A stretch of 53,973 bases of DNA from Burkholderiales bacterium. GTDB lineage: Bacteria; Pseudomonadota; Gammaproteobacteria; Burkholderiales; Burkholderiaceae_C. Below are positions 8,926 to 17,813 of this stretch, piece after piece. Position numbers and translations under genes: made by a program. Position 1 is the first letter of the stretch, and each line of letters begins with the position of its first letter. The stretch lies in the NCBI GenBank assembly GCA_947381415.1, contig CANCVB010000017.1, positions 1 to 53,973 on the forward strand, in the 5' to 3' direction. A model generated the notes under the pieces. The model had not been told where the DNA came from and ran no database searches. It saw nothing but the letters and a program-made list of their open reading frames with translations.

Positions 8926-9982
8926 AGCGGATGACTTCGCCTGTAACTCGCTGAAGTTCCCCAGCCCACCACAGCAAATGCAAATGGGCCAGCGACTCGC
9001 CCAGCGCAAATATGCTTTGGTGACCATCCAACTCACGCTTGAACAACACACCCATGGCCTCGCATGCACTCATGGCATGGCCAGCGCAAGCTTCTCGAAG
9101 CTCTTGCAATCGTTCGGCATGGTGTTTGTTCAATTGCTGAATTCGTGCGTGTAGTCCCGTGAACGGTTTACCGTGGGAGGGAAGGCACAGGCAGTCAGCA
9201 GGCAGATTGCCAAACTTTTTCAATGAGTCCAGAAACAGTTGCAAAGGGTTGGCCAAGGGTTCGGAGTGGTAAACACTGATATTGGTAGATATACGTGGCA
9301 AAACCATGTCACCGCTGATCAGCACATTCATCGAATCACAGTAAAGCGCAATATGTTCGGGGGCGTGACCAAAGCCACTGATGCATCGCCAGTGGTTACG
9401 GCCTATCGTCAGCGTCAAACCATCGTAAAAGCGAACATAGTGTGGAGGCAATGCAGGCACCATATGGCTGAACTGAAAATTGCGTTGTGTCGCAGCACTC
9501 CATACTTTGGGATCAGTGATGCCATGGACCTTTAAAAAATTCAAACCTTGCTCGCGGTACTGCGGATGAGAAGGATGAATCAAACTGTGCGCAGTATGGT
9601 AGTCAGTGGCGCTGATCCACAACGGCACTTTCCAGTAGTCACAGAGCCAGTGCGCAAGACCCAAATGGTCTGGATGTAAATGGGTGACAAACACCCGCAA
9701 AACCGGTAAACCTTCCAAGCTGTGGTCAAAGATCTGCTGCCATTGCTCGCGTGCGCTGGGTTGGTCTAAGCAGCAGTCCACAATGGCCCAACCATCGCGA
9801 CCATCGTAGCGGTCGCGCAGCAACCACAAATTGATGTGGTCCAGCGCAAAAGGCAAAAACATGCGCAACCAAAAAACACCAGGGGCCACCTCGGTCAGGG
9901 TGCCCGGTGATGGCAAGTGTTCACCCAAGGAATAGTCAAGTTCTTTTTCGTCAGCATTCATAGTGGGGGGATTTTGCTTCAT
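8894..9982 (-). CDS. MBL-fold metallohydrolase, divergent from liuR
   Basis: This 362-residue metallo-beta-lactamase-fold hydrolase has the metal motif THLHPDHLG, a FGHAPEHIALY histidine segment, the bridging aspartate in LISGDMVLPRIS and a late SHGKPF histidine. A helical C-terminal region (about 270-362) extends the domain. It is transcribed divergently from liuR across only 32 bases that consist almost wholly of the LiuR-type operator, so it is very likely under that regulator. The ATG at 9982 is used. The second Met, at 9961, would leave room for a short leader and is a real alternative. A thioesterase or acyl-CoA-related role would suit the context but is inference. Confidence 0.85.
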   Translation of the reverse strand: MKQNPPTMNADEKELDYSLGEHLPSPGTLTEVAPGVFWLRMFLPFALDHINLWLLRDRYDGRDGWAIVDCCLDQPSAREQWQQIFDHSLEGLPVLRVFVTHLHPDHLGLAHWLCDYWKVPLWISATDYHTAHSLIHPSHPQYREQGLNFLKVHGITDPKVWSAATQRNFQFSHMVPALPPHYVRFYDGLTLTIGRNHWRCISGFGHAPEHIALYCDSMNVLISGDMVLPRISTNISVYHSEPLANPLQLFLDSLKKFGNLPADCLCLPSHGKPFTGLHARIQQLNKHHAERLQELREACAGHAMSACEAMGVLFKRELDGHQSIFALGESLAHLHLLWWAGELQRVTGEVIRFKSIEAVPVH

Positions 9983-9985
9983 AAT
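9957..9985 (+). promoter_or_regulatory. Possible liuR promoter
   Basis: A TTCATA box (9957-9962), a 17-base spacer and CATAAT (9980-9985) would start transcription near 9992, inside the operator, and leave about 23 bases before the liuR ATG. That geometry fits autorepression by a bound dimer. It matches the consensus only in part and no ribosome-binding sequence follows, so it is tentative. Confidence 0.35.
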
Positions 9986-10007
9986 TGACGTTTACGTAAA
10001 CGTAAAC
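9985..10007. promoter_or_regulatory. LiuR-type operator, site 1
   Basis: This inverted repeat is centred on the ACGT at 9994-9997. The left arm TTGACGTTTAC (9985-9995) matches the reverse complement of the right arm GTAAACGTAAA (9996-10006) at 10 of 11 positions. It fills the gap between the divergent MBL gene and the MerR-family gene. A copy with 20 of 23 identical positions lies at 25929-25951, ahead of the methylcrotonyl-CoA carboxylase genes, so the two form one regulon. Assignment to the adjacent LiuR-like regulator is inference from position and from the known style of LiuR sites. Confidence 0.82.
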
Positions 10008-10014
10008 AGTCAAC

Positions 10015-10440
10015 ATGGCGACCCTCTACACCATCCGCGAATTGGCCAAAGAGTTTGATTTGACCACGCGTGCCATTCGATTTTATGAAGACATGGGCTT
10101 GTTGCGTCCTGAGCGCCAAGGTCCAGGCGGTCGCAATCGCATGTACAGCGCCCGTGAAAGAGCCCGGTTGCGACTGACTTTGCGTGCCAAGCGCTTAGGT
10201 TTGTCTTTGATGCAAGCCAAAGACATCATTGACATGTATGACAGTCCCCGTGACACTGCCCCTCAATTGGAAAAATTCATTGAGGTATTGGCCAGTCATC
10301 GACAACAATTGGAGTCACAGTTGGATGAAATTCAAGCCAACTTAGACGAAGTCAAGCAACACGAACGAGAAGCCAAAGCCTTGCTAAACAAGCACAACAC
10401 CAAAAGCAAGCGCAGTTCTACCATTGTCACTACTGATTGA
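10015..10440 (+). CDS. liuR: LiuR-like MerR-family regulator
   Basis: This 141-residue MerR-family regulator has an N-terminal winged helix-turn-helix (TIRELAKEFDLTTRAIRFYE, about 6-25, then DMGLLRPER), a second DNA-binding helix region and a long coiled coil (about 82-128) for dimerisation. The short C-terminus has no cysteine pattern, so it is not a metal sensor of the MerR/CueR type. The N-terminus resembles LiuR, which controls leucine/isovalerate degradation. The adjacent operator recurs before liuB. The effector is presumably an acyl-CoA intermediate, which is inference. It heads an apparent operon with can, aceK and a thiolase. The ATG at 10015 lacks an obvious Shine-Dalgarno sequence. 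Confidence 0.85.
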   Translation: MATLYTIRELAKEFDLTTRAIRFYEDMGLLRPERQGPGGRNRMYSARERARLRLTLRAKRLGLSLMQAKDIIDMYDSPRDTAPQLEKFIEVLASHRQQLESQLDEIQANLDEVKQHEREAKALLNKHNTKSKRSSTIVTTD

Positions 10441-10455
10441 TCGCCGCCATTGCTT

Positions 10456-11115
10456 ATGCCTGATGCTTTAAACACACTTTTCGCCAATAACCGAGACTGG
10501 GCAAGCCGCATGTCTTTGGAGCGTCCCGGTTTTTTCCAAAAATTGGCCAAGCAACAGTCCCCCAAATACCTGTGGATCGGTTGTTCAGACAGTCGCGTGC
10601 CGGCGAATGAGATTGTTGGACTCGATCCGGGTGAGGTGTTCGTGCATCGCAATGTGGCCAATGTGGTGGTCCCCTCTGATTTGAATGCTTTATCGGTGAT
10701 TCAATTTGCCGTTGAGCATTTGCGGGTCGAACACATCATGGTGGTGGGGCATTATGGTTGCGGTGGTGTGATTGCTGCAGCCAGAGGCACGCGCATTGGA
10801 TTGGTGGATAACTGGTTGCGTCATGTGCAAGATGTCCGCCTGCGCCATCGCCAACGCTTAAACCATTTGCCCCAGACAGAATTGGAAGATGTGTTGTGTG
10901 AAATGAATGTCCTAGAGCAGGTTGGCAATGTGGCTTTGTCCAACGTGATGCAAGATGCCTGGGCCAGAGGTCAAAACATTCAGGTACATGGCTTGATTTA
11001 TGGTTTAAGCGATGGCTTGCTCAAAGACTTGCATGTCAGTATGCGACATTCTGGCGAGGTGGTCGATGTGTTTCGCAATGCATTCAAGCGCTATCCACGT
11101 CAGTCAGCCAAGTGA
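10456..11115 (+). CDS. can: Beta-class carbonic anhydrase
   Basis: This is a 219-residue cytoplasmic zinc enzyme interconverting CO2 and bicarbonate. The zinc ligands of the beta class are visible: Cys43 and Asp45 in GCSDSR, then His99 and Cys102 in GHYGCGG. The start is the ATG at 10456, and a TTG two codons upstream is less likely. It lies 15 bases after liuR and overlaps aceK by 4 bases, so the three are probably one transcript. In this setting it could supply bicarbonate to the biotin-dependent carboxylase encoded at 25993-30762, which is inference. Confidence 0.95.
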   Translation: MPDALNTLFANNRDWASRMSLERPGFFQKLAKQQSPKYLWIGCSDSRVPANEIVGLDPGEVFVHRNVANVVVPSDLNALSVIQFAVEHLRVEHIMVVGHYGCGGVIAAARGTRIGLVDNWLRHVQDVRLRHRQRLNHLPQTELEDVLCEMNVLEQVGNVALSNVMQDAWARGQNIQVHGLIYGLSDGLLKDLHVSMRHSGEVVDVFRNAFKRYPRQSAK

Positions 11116-12950
11116 ATACATTGCAAAAGACCATGTTCCCACAGCGCCTAGACTCTACGCTGGCCTACGACATCGCCAAAGCCATGATGGATGGGTTCAA
11201 TCGCCATTACGATTTGTTTCGAACAGAGTCCGCCAAGGCCAAGCATCGCTTTGAAACACAAGACTGGCATGGGCAACAGCGAGCCCAACGTGAGCGTATT
11301 GAGTTTTACGATTTGCGTGTGAAAGAGTGCTCTGGTCGACTAGAGACAGAATTCAAGGCGGGTGAGCAAGCCAGTGAGGTATGGCAACAAGTCAAACTGC
11401 ATTACATCGGCTTGTTGGTGGACCATTTCCAGCCCGAATTGGCAGAAACATTTTTTAACTCGGTCACCACCAAAATACTCGACCGGAGTTATTTTCAAAA
11501 TGACTTTATATTTGTGCGCCCTGCTGTCAGCACAGAGTACATAGAAAACTCGGAGCCAGACGCCAAGCCTACCTACAAAGCGTGGTACCCCAGTGAAGCC
11601 AATTTGCATGAAGTCATTGTGCGCATGATTCATGACTTTGACCTCAAACGCCCTTTTGAAAACCTCGAGCGCGACGCCCACGATATTTTGCGCAACGTGA
11701 AACAACGCTTAGGTCAAGCCAAGTTGCGGGCTAACTTTCAGGTGCAAGTGCTCTCTAGTTTGTTCTTTCGCAACAAGGGCGCGTATGTGGTGGGTAAAGT
11801 CATCAACGGTTTTCAAGAAATACCTTTTGCCTTACCCATACTGCACAACCACAGTGGCGAGTTGGTCATTGATGCAGCTTTGTTTGGCGAAGACGATTTG
11901 TTGATCTTGTTCAGCTTTGCACGCGCCTACTTCATGGTCGACATGGATGTACCTTCGGCCTATGTGCAGTTTCTGCGCAGCATGATGCCCCGCAAACCGC
12001 GTGCAGAAATTTACAACGCCTTGGGTTTGGCCAAGCAAGGTAAGACCTTGTTTTACCGCGATTTGCTCTATCACCAACGGCACAGTACCGACAAATTCCG
12101 TATCGCACCAGGCATCAAAGGCATGGTCATGTTGGTGTTTGATCAGCCTTCGTTTCCTTTTGTCTTCAAGGTCATCAAAGATTTTTACCCGCCCCAAAAA
12201 GACACTTCGCGTGAGCAAATTCAAGGCAAGTATTTGCTCGTGAAGCAACACGATCGCGTGGGGCGTATGGCTGACACTTTAGAGTACAGCAATGTGGCTT
12301 TCCCCCGTGAGCGTTTTGAAGACGAGTTGATTGCCGAGATTCAAAAATTTGCGCCCAGTCAAATCGAGATCAACCGACGAGCCGATTCGGGTCAAGAAGA
12401 AGTGGTGATCAAACATGCGTATATCGAGCGCCGCATGATCCCCTTGAATATCTATTTGCAAGAAGCGTTCGACGCGGGCTTGGACGATGTGCGTGCCAAA
12501 AGCCAAATGGAGCGTGCGGTGGTGGAGTATGGCAATGCCATCAAGGATTTGGTGGCCGCCAATATTTTCCCGGGCGATATGCTGTGGAAAAACTTTGGCG
12601 TCACTCGCCACGGCAAGGTGGTGTTTTATGACTATGACGAAATTGAATACATCACCGATTGCAATTTCCGACGCGTTCCTGCACCTCGCAACGAGGAAGA
12701 TGAAATGTCGGGTGAAATTTGGTACCACGTTGGCCCTCACGATGTTTTCCCTGAAACCTTTGGCCCATTTTTGCTAGGTAACCCTGCTGTGCGAGAGGTG
12801 TTCATGCGGCACCATGCCGATTTGCTGGAGGCCAGTTTTTGGCAAGGACACAAAGAGAAGATCCATCAAGGCCATGTGCATGACGTGTTTCCCTACGAGG
12901 CCGATAAACGATTTCAAATTCAACGCGCCGCTTTAGGCTTATCACTTTAG
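11112..12950 (+). CDS. aceK: Isocitrate dehydrogenase kinase/phosphatase
   Basis: AceK phosphorylates and dephosphorylates isocitrate dehydrogenase, setting the split between the TCA cycle and the glyoxylate bypass. The 612-residue length is close to the family norm. The nucleotide-binding motif APGIKGMVM begins at residue 332, and the kinase-like segment [26 protein letters not shown] lies near 487-512. The GTG at 11112 overlaps the can stop (GTGA). An ATG at 11133 is the alternative start. The substrate gene icd and the bypass genes aceA and aceB are not in the window. Its place in a LiuR-headed operon links acetyl-CoA-yielding catabolism to the bypass. Confidence 0.96.
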   Translation: MNTLQKTMFPQRLDSTLAYDIAKAMMDGFNRHYDLFRTESAKAKHRFETQDWHGQQRAQRERIEFYDLRVKECSGRLETEFKAGEQASEVWQQVKLHYIGLLVDHFQPELAETFFNSVTTKILDRSYFQNDFIFVRPAVSTEYIENSEPDAKPTYKAWYPSEANLHEVIVRMIHDFDLKRPFENLERDAHDILRNVKQRLGQAKLRANFQVQVLSSLFFRNKGAYVVGKVINGFQEIPFALPILHNHSGELVIDAALFGEDDLLILFSFARAYFMVDMDVPSAYVQFLRSMMPRKPRAEIYNALGLAKQGKTLFYRDLLYHQRHSTDKFRIAPGIKGMVMLVFDQPSFPFVFKVIKDFYPPQKDTSREQIQGKYLLVKQHDRVGRMADTLEYSNVAFPRERFEDELIAEIQKFAPSQIEINRRADSGQEEVVIKHAYIERRMIPLNIYLQEAFDAGLDDVRAKSQMERAVVEYGNAIKDLVAANIFPGDMLWKNFGVTRHGKVVFYDYDEIEYITDCNFRRVPAPRNEEDEMSGEIWYHVGPHDVFPETFGPFLLGNPAVREVFMRHHADLLEASFWQGHKEKIHQGHVHDVFPYEADKRFQIQRAALGLSL

Positions 12951-12969
12951 TTTTTTTCAGGAGCTTTTC

Positions 12970-14151
12970 ATGTCAGATCCCATCGTTATCGTCAGTGCCG
13001 CCCGTACACCTATGGGCAGTTTTCAGGGAGATTTCTCCGCTTTGTCCGCCCATGATTTAGGTGGTGCTGCCATCAAGGCAGCGGTGCAGCGTGCGGGGAT
13101 TTCGCCTGAAGCTGTGACCGAAGTCCTGTTTGGCAATTGTTTGATGGCCGGCCAAGGCCAAGCGCCTGCCCGTCAAGCGGCCTTCAAAGGCGGATTGCCC
13201 AAAAGCGCAGGCGCAGTGACCTTGTCCAAGATGTGTGGTTCTGGCATGCGCGCAGCCATGTTTGCCCATGACATCCTGAGCGCTGGCAGCCAAGAGGTAA
13301 TCATCGCTGGCGGCATGGAGAGCATGACCAACGCGCCTTACCTTATCCTCAAAGGACGTGGCGGTTACCGCATGGGCCACGACAAGATTTACGACCACAT
13401 GATGCTCGACGGCCTGGAAGACGCCTACGAGGCGGGTCGCTCTATGGGTACCTTTGGCGAAGACTGTGCGGCCAAATACCATTTCACCCGAGAAGCGCAA
13501 GACCAATTTGCCATGGCCAGTGTGGAGCGTGCCAAAGCCGCCACGGCGTCGGGTGCATTTGCCAAAGAGATCATCCCTGTGACCGTCAAAGACCGTTCGG
13601 GTGAGCGTGTGATCAGCATTGACGAGGGCCCAGGCAAAGTCAAACTGGACAAAGTCACCAGTCTTAAACCCGCGTTCAAAAAAGATGGCACCATCACTGC
13701 CGCGTCCAGTTCCTCTATCAATGACGGTGCTGCTGCGCTGGTCATGATGCGCGAAAGCACGGCCAAGAAATTGGGTTGCACACCTTTGGCCCGCATCGCT
13801 GGGCATGCCACTTTTGCACAAGAGCCCGAGTGGTTCACCACCGCGCCAGTGGGTGCCACGCAGCAAGCCTTAGCGCGCGCTGGCTGGCAGGTGGGCGATG
13901 TGGACTTGTGGGAGGTCAATGAAGCGTTTGCCGTGGTGCCCATGGCACTGATGCACGAGCTCAAAGTGCCCCACGAGATTGTCAATATCAACGGTGGCGC
14001 CTGTGCCTTGGGTCACCCCATTGGCGCGTCGGGTGCACGCATCATCGTCACTTTGATTCATGCCTTGCAAGCCAAAGGCTTGAAAAAAGGCTTGGCCACC
14101 TTGTGCATTGGCGGTGGCGAAGGCACGGCCATGGCCCTCGAATTGGTCTGA
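12970..14151 (+). CDS. Acetyl-CoA acetyltransferase (thiolase)
   Basis: This 393-residue thiolase condenses or cleaves acetoacetyl-CoA. All catalytic residues sit at the canonical positions: Cys89 (KMCGSGM), His349 (GHPIGASG) and Cys379 (CIGGGEG). An AGGAG ribosome-binding sequence lies just before the ATG, 19 bases after aceK. Thiolase is the last step of leucine breakdown after HMG-CoA lyase, which fits the LiuR-headed operon. A biosynthetic role, for example in polyhydroxybutyrate synthesis (phaA), cannot be excluded from sequence alone. Confidence 0.93.
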   Translation: MSDPIVIVSAARTPMGSFQGDFSALSAHDLGGAAIKAAVQRAGISPEAVTEVLFGNCLMAGQGQAPARQAAFKGGLPKSAGAVTLSKMCGSGMRAAMFAHDILSAGSQEVIIAGGMESMTNAPYLILKGRGGYRMGHDKIYDHMMLDGLEDAYEAGRSMGTFGEDCAAKYHFTREAQDQFAMASVERAKAATASGAFAKEIIPVTVKDRSGERVISIDEGPGKVKLDKVTSLKPAFKKDGTITAASSSSINDGAAALVMMRESTAKKLGCTPLARIAGHATFAQEPEWFTTAPVGATQQALARAGWQVGDVDLWEVNEAFAVVPMALMHELKVPHEIVNINGGACALGHPIGASGARIIVTLIHALQAKGLKKGLATLCIGGGEGTAMALELV

Positions 14152-14164
14152 CAGTCAATCCATA

Positions 14165-14193
14165 CCGTCGGCCCCCTGGCGCAGGGGCTGACG
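14165..14193. terminator. GC-rich hairpin between convergent genes
   Basis: An 11-bp stem (14165-14175 with 14183-14193, one G-T pair) and a 7-base loop lie in the 54-base gap between the thiolase stop and the stop of the minus-strand ATPase gene. Neither strand has a T run after it, so it is at best a weak or Rho-assisted terminator for both operons. Confidence 0.4.
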
Positions 14194-14205
14194 GTGGCTT
14201 GCTAT

Positions 14206-16161
14206 TCAGTTCAGCATCAATGATCGACCATCGTACAAATGGGCCTGCATGGGCACCACATAACGGTGTGACTGGGTCAACATCAAGATCAACCCTGGTG
14301 TTCGGTTGAAACGAATGGCGTTTTCACAACCTTGAAACGCCACCTGCATTTCACACAAACAGTCCACTTCCTTTTGGCTGGACAAATGGCCAATGAAAAA
14401 ATTCTCGGTTTGTGCCAGCAAGTCGGGGTTGATGGTGCTAGGGGACTGTGTGGCATAGGCAATACCGATGTGAAACTTGGCCCCCTCCTTGGCAAATCGT
14501 GCGTACACATTGGTCATCAAGGTGTCTTGCATGGGAAAGATGGTGTGTGCCTCTTCAAAGTAAATTTGCACATAACGACCCTTCAACGCATTTTGATTGA
14601 ATTTGTGCTCTTGCTCGGCAAAAATGGCCAAGCACAGTTTTTGCGCAAAGAACTGAACCACACGTTCGACGGCATTGCTCAAGTCAATGATGACGGTACG
14701 GCCTTGGTTCAAGGAGTTCAAAATTTGATGGATGAAGTCTTCTGCGATGGGACTGTGATAGGGCAAGCAAGAGCGCAGCTGTGAAGGGCCTTGGGAATTG
14801 TTGCCACCTTCTTCGCCACACAAGAAGTTCATCAATATCACCTCCTCGCTGTCAAACAAGGGTCGGCCTTGCACCATCAAATTGGGGTCGTTGGCATAGA
14901 TTTGTCGAAAGCGCGCGACCGTGTTGATTTCATACAGCAAGGCAGGCATGGTGCTGGGCACTGCCGCCGCCGGGGTGTTGTGAATGGCCTGGTAAGCGGC
15001 TTGGCGTAAATTGGCAGAAAAACTGGGGTTGAAAGGTGCGGCAAAGCCCAAGTCCATCAACCAAACTTTGGTGCGCTCGGCGTCATAAGGGAAACCAGCG
15101 GCGTCCAGCACCGCCCAGAACAACATCACCTTGCGCAATTGCTTGTGCTTGCTGGTCTCAGTGTCATGTTCACCGAACAGCATGTCGGACAAGCGGCAGG
15201 TCAAAAAACTGCGCACCATGGGCAATTCCACCACCTGGGGTGGCAGCAGTTCCTGCATCACTTCCAGGGCTTGTGTGGGTGTTTGGTAAAAATTAAACCG
15301 CAGCAAGTGCCCGTCTTTGTTGCCCTGACGTGCAGTTAGAAAATACGACTTGCAACGCTCTTTGTTGTGAGAGGCCAGTGTGATTTCCCCATGGCTGGGG
15401 TTGGTATTGGAGTATTCACCGCTGACATCAAACAGCAATTGGCCGACGTTTTGTGTTTGTTGGGTGTAGTCCAACAAGCCTTGGGCAATCAATTTCACAA
15501 TATTGGATTTCCCCAGCCGGGTTTTGCCAAGCATCGCCGAGCGTTTGCCCACCATGTCATACATGCCTATGCGTGTGGAAATGGCGTGCTTACGCCAATC
15601 AATTTGTTCGTTGTAGCGGAGCATGCCGAATTCCAACAAACCGTAGGGACGCAGGGTGCCATTGACCAAACCCTGCAATACAAGAGGGGAAGGTGCGCAG
15701 GCTTTGAACGCGTGAGCGTCCATGTTCAAACTGATTTGGCTGGTGAATCCCCAAGGGGCTTGCTCGTCTTGAACGTCTTTGTTGAAGCTGCCCAAGATGG
15801 CGCACCGCAAAAGGTTTTCAGTGCCTTGTCCGCCAGGTATTGGTAGCAACTCCCAGTCTTCCACCCGCAAGATCAGCAGTTTGCTGTGGTCCAGCAAGGG
15901 GGTTCGTGCCAGTCCATGCGGTGGGTGTTCCATCGCTTGTGGCAGCATCACCAGAAATTCGCTTTGCGACACAGGGTGTTGTGCCAAGGCGTGGGAATCT
16001 ATACGCAGCCAAGCTTGTCGAAACTGCAGCCGAATGCAATACCCCAGCGGCAGGAGTTGGCTCAAATCTTCAGGTGAAAAATGCAAACCTTGTCTGGTGG
16101 GGGTTGCGGTTGGTGGATTCAAATGAGGGGTTTCTGTCGAGGTGTTCATGGTCGCTTTCAT
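14206..16161 (-). CDS. HerA/DUF87-type ATPase of the pilus operon
   Basis: This 651-residue protein is a P-loop ATPase of the HerA/FtsK (DUF87) class. The Walker A segment GKTRLGKSN begins at residue 212. The DUF87-like strand QLLFDVSGEYS follows, and a Walker B with two acidic residues lies at 536-537 (YFEEAH). A later segment, IAYATQSPSTI, resembles the sensor region of hexameric translocases. About 200 N-terminal residues form a separate domain that I do not recognise. No membrane segment is evident. The ATG at 16161 overlaps the stop of the upstream minor pilin gene (ATGA), so it is co-translated with the pilus genes. An ATG at 16173 is possible. HerA-like motors usually move DNA or proteins. 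The role here is unknown. Confidence 0.82.
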   Translation of the reverse strand: MKATMNTSTETPHLNPPTATPTRQGLHFSPEDLSQLLPLGYCIRLQFRQAWLRIDSHALAQHPVSQSEFLVMLPQAMEHPPHGLARTPLLDHSKLLILRVEDWELLPIPGGQGTENLLRCAILGSFNKDVQDEQAPWGFTSQISLNMDAHAFKACAPSPLVLQGLVNGTLRPYGLLEFGMLRYNEQIDWRKHAISTRIGMYDMVGKRSAMLGKTRLGKSNIVKLIAQGLLDYTQQTQNVGQLLFDVSGEYSNTNPSHGEITLASHNKERCKSYFLTARQGNKDGHLLRFNFYQTPTQALEVMQELLPPQVVELPMVRSFLTCRLSDMLFGEHDTETSKHKQLRKVMLFWAVLDAAGFPYDAERTKVWLMDLGFAAPFNPSFSANLRQAAYQAIHNTPAAAVPSTMPALLYEINTVARFRQIYANDPNLMVQGRPLFDSEEVILMNFLCGEEGGNNSQGPSQLRSCLPYHSPIAEDFIHQILNSLNQGRTVIIDLSNAVERVVQFFAQKLCLAIFAEQEHKFNQNALKGRYVQIYFEEAHTIFPMQDTLMTNVYARFAKEGAKFHIGIAYATQSPSTINPDLLAQTENFFIGHLSSQKEVDCLCEMQVAFQGCENAIRFNRTPGLILMLTQSHRYVVPMQAHLYDGRSLMLN

Positions 16162-17003
16162 TGCGCGCTGCATTGAATGGCTGCAGAGTTTTGAATGGCC
16201 AAAATGCCTGGAATACCCTTGTTGGCTGCATTGACAATCGGATTGGCTAAAAAAGTTTGCTTGCCCACGCTGAACAAATTGCCGGAGGTGTCCACCGTGC
16301 TTTCAAGAGACATCAGGCCGTCGCTGCCAATTTCCGACAACGCAGTACTTAACTTTTCATCACGCGTCATCTTGAAACTGCCAGCGGTACTTCTAGAAAA
16401 CGGCTGCGAGTTAAAAACCAAGCTTTTGAAAGTTGGCGTTAGACATATCGTTTCATCAACCACCTGAACGTTGTTACACCAGCGTTGAATATTGACAAAA
16501 TAAGTGCTGGGAGCCACACCGCCCGCTCTATTTCGGACAGTTTTATCGGTACTGAATAAAAACCGATCTGCAAAGTTGGCGTCCAACATGCCCAAGGCTT
16601 TGAGGTTTTGCAAAGTTGGCTGGTAAGCATTCGCTGGTGCTGCCGGCCCCGAGACAACCGAAGTGGCGAAAGCACATGGCAAACTCGTTCCAGAGGCTGT
16701 AGCACCATCTTTCAATGGAACAGTGGAACACTGGCCACGTATGCCGCTCAATCCATCGTAATAACGAAGCATGTACCGGCCTACTGCATCATTGACTGTC
16801 ATGTAATAGCCGGCTTGTGCTTTGGATAAATTCGTTTGCGTGTCGTTGGTTTGAATATAAAGATAAGACACAGCGACGATGCCTGCCAAGACCATGGTCA
16901 AGGCAATTTCCAGCATCGTGAAGCCCCGTTGGTCGCGGCGTGAATCGAGGCATCCAAGGGAGGCATGAGGCAAATAAGAATTCTGAAGGTGGCTGGCGCG
17001 CAT
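16158..17003 (-). CDS. Minor type IVb pilin, paralogue B
   Basis: This 281-residue prepilin-like protein has a 27-residue leader ending RDQRG, then FTMLE with Glu at +5, then a hydrophobic helix (EIALTMVLAGIVAVSYLYI). The long leader is typical of type IVb pilins. The C-terminal domain is clearly paralogous to the protein encoded just upstream: both share VNDAV..YM..YY, I.GQCS, PANA.QPTL, IQRWCN, SLVFN.QPF and a terminal GILAIQN. Several cysteines are conserved, including one next to the C-terminus, suggesting disulfides. It could be a PilV-like tip pilin or adhesin subunit. The gene starts 9 bases after its paralogue and overlaps the HerA-type ATPase. Confidence 0.8.
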   Translation of the reverse strand: MRASHLQNSYLPHASLGCLDSRRDQRGFTMLEIALTMVLAGIVAVSYLYIQTNDTQTNLSKAQAGYYMTVNDAVGRYMLRYYDGLSGIRGQCSTVPLKDGATASGTSLPCAFATSVVSGPAAPANAYQPTLQNLKALGMLDANFADRFLFSTDKTVRNRAGGVAPSTYFVNIQRWCNNVQVVDETICLTPTFKSLVFNSQPFSRSTAGSFKMTRDEKLSTALSEIGSDGLMSLESTVDTSGNLFSVGKQTFLANPIVNAANKGIPGILAIQNSAAIQCSAQ

Positions 17004-17012
17004 ATGAATAGC

Positions 17013-17813
17013 TCACAAATTAAGGCAAGTGACGTCAGACGTATTTTGAATAGCCAATATGCCTGAAACGCCACTGGCGTTGAAACTGGATATAGGACTG
17101 CTGGTAGCTGTTCCGGTTAGTGTGAAGAGATTAAGGTCGTTGTTGGTGCCCGGACTTGCATAGCCATTGCTGCCCATGGCCGTCAAAGCAGCTCTCATGA
17201 ATTCAAATCTAGACATCGACAAATAGCTACCACCCCCAGTCATGACAAATGGTTGTGTATTGAAAACCAAGCTGCGCAACTGAGTCGCAACGGCTCCGCA
17301 GGTCGTTGCATCGGTCATTTGGATGCTGTTACACCAGCGCTGTATACGCACACCATAGGTGCCAGCAGGCTTTACACCTGACGCATTGACAGCCACAAGA
17401 TCTGTAGGAAACAACAAACGGTTATTGAAATTCCTGTCAAGCAAAGACAGGTTTTGCAATTCAATCAAAGTGGGTTGCAGTGCATTCGCTGGAGAGCTGG
17501 GGGCTCCCCCGATGAATTGGCAGTTGGTGCTGGGTGTCATCGGAGGGGGTGTTGCGCCAGTCATCAGCAAAACCCTAGAGCACTGTCCAGGAATGTCTTT
17601 CAAACTGACGTAATAGTTGATCATGTATTTCGATACAGCATCATTGACTGACTTGTAAAAGCCTGCCTGAGTAACAGCGATGCTGTATTGGTTCTCAGAG
17701 ACTTGGTTCTTCAAATACCCGATAGACAAGGTCAAGGCCAAACCCATGAACAGTGATACTTCCAGCAAGGTATAGCCCCGTTGCGTGGAATGAAAGCTGT
17801 GGGTGCGGTTCAT
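17013..17813 (-). CDS. Minor type IVb pilin, paralogue A
   Basis: This is a 266-residue prepilin-like protein. The leader MNRTHSFHSTQRG is followed by YTLLE and a hydrophobic helix (VSLFMGLALTLSIGYL). The ATG at 17813 overlaps the pilR stop as ATGA. The longer frame to 17909 runs inside pilR and is rejected. The C-terminal region is paralogous to the next gene, with the shared motifs GQCS, PANALQPTL, RIQRWCN, SLVFNTQPF and GVSGILAIQN. By position after pilQR it may fill the PilV role, but its length and sequence do not prove this. Confidence 0.8.
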   Translation of the reverse strand: MNRTHSFHSTQRGYTLLEVSLFMGLALTLSIGYLKNQVSENQYSIAVTQAGFYKSVNDAVSKYMINYYVSLKDIPGQCSRVLLMTGATPPPMTPSTNCQFIGGAPSSPANALQPTLIELQNLSLLDRNFNNRLLFPTDLVAVNASGVKPAGTYGVRIQRWCNSIQMTDATTCGAVATQLRSLVFNTQPFVMTGGGSYLSMSRFEFMRAALTAMGSNGYASPGTNNDLNLFTLTGTATSSPISSFNASGVSGILAIQNTSDVTCLNL

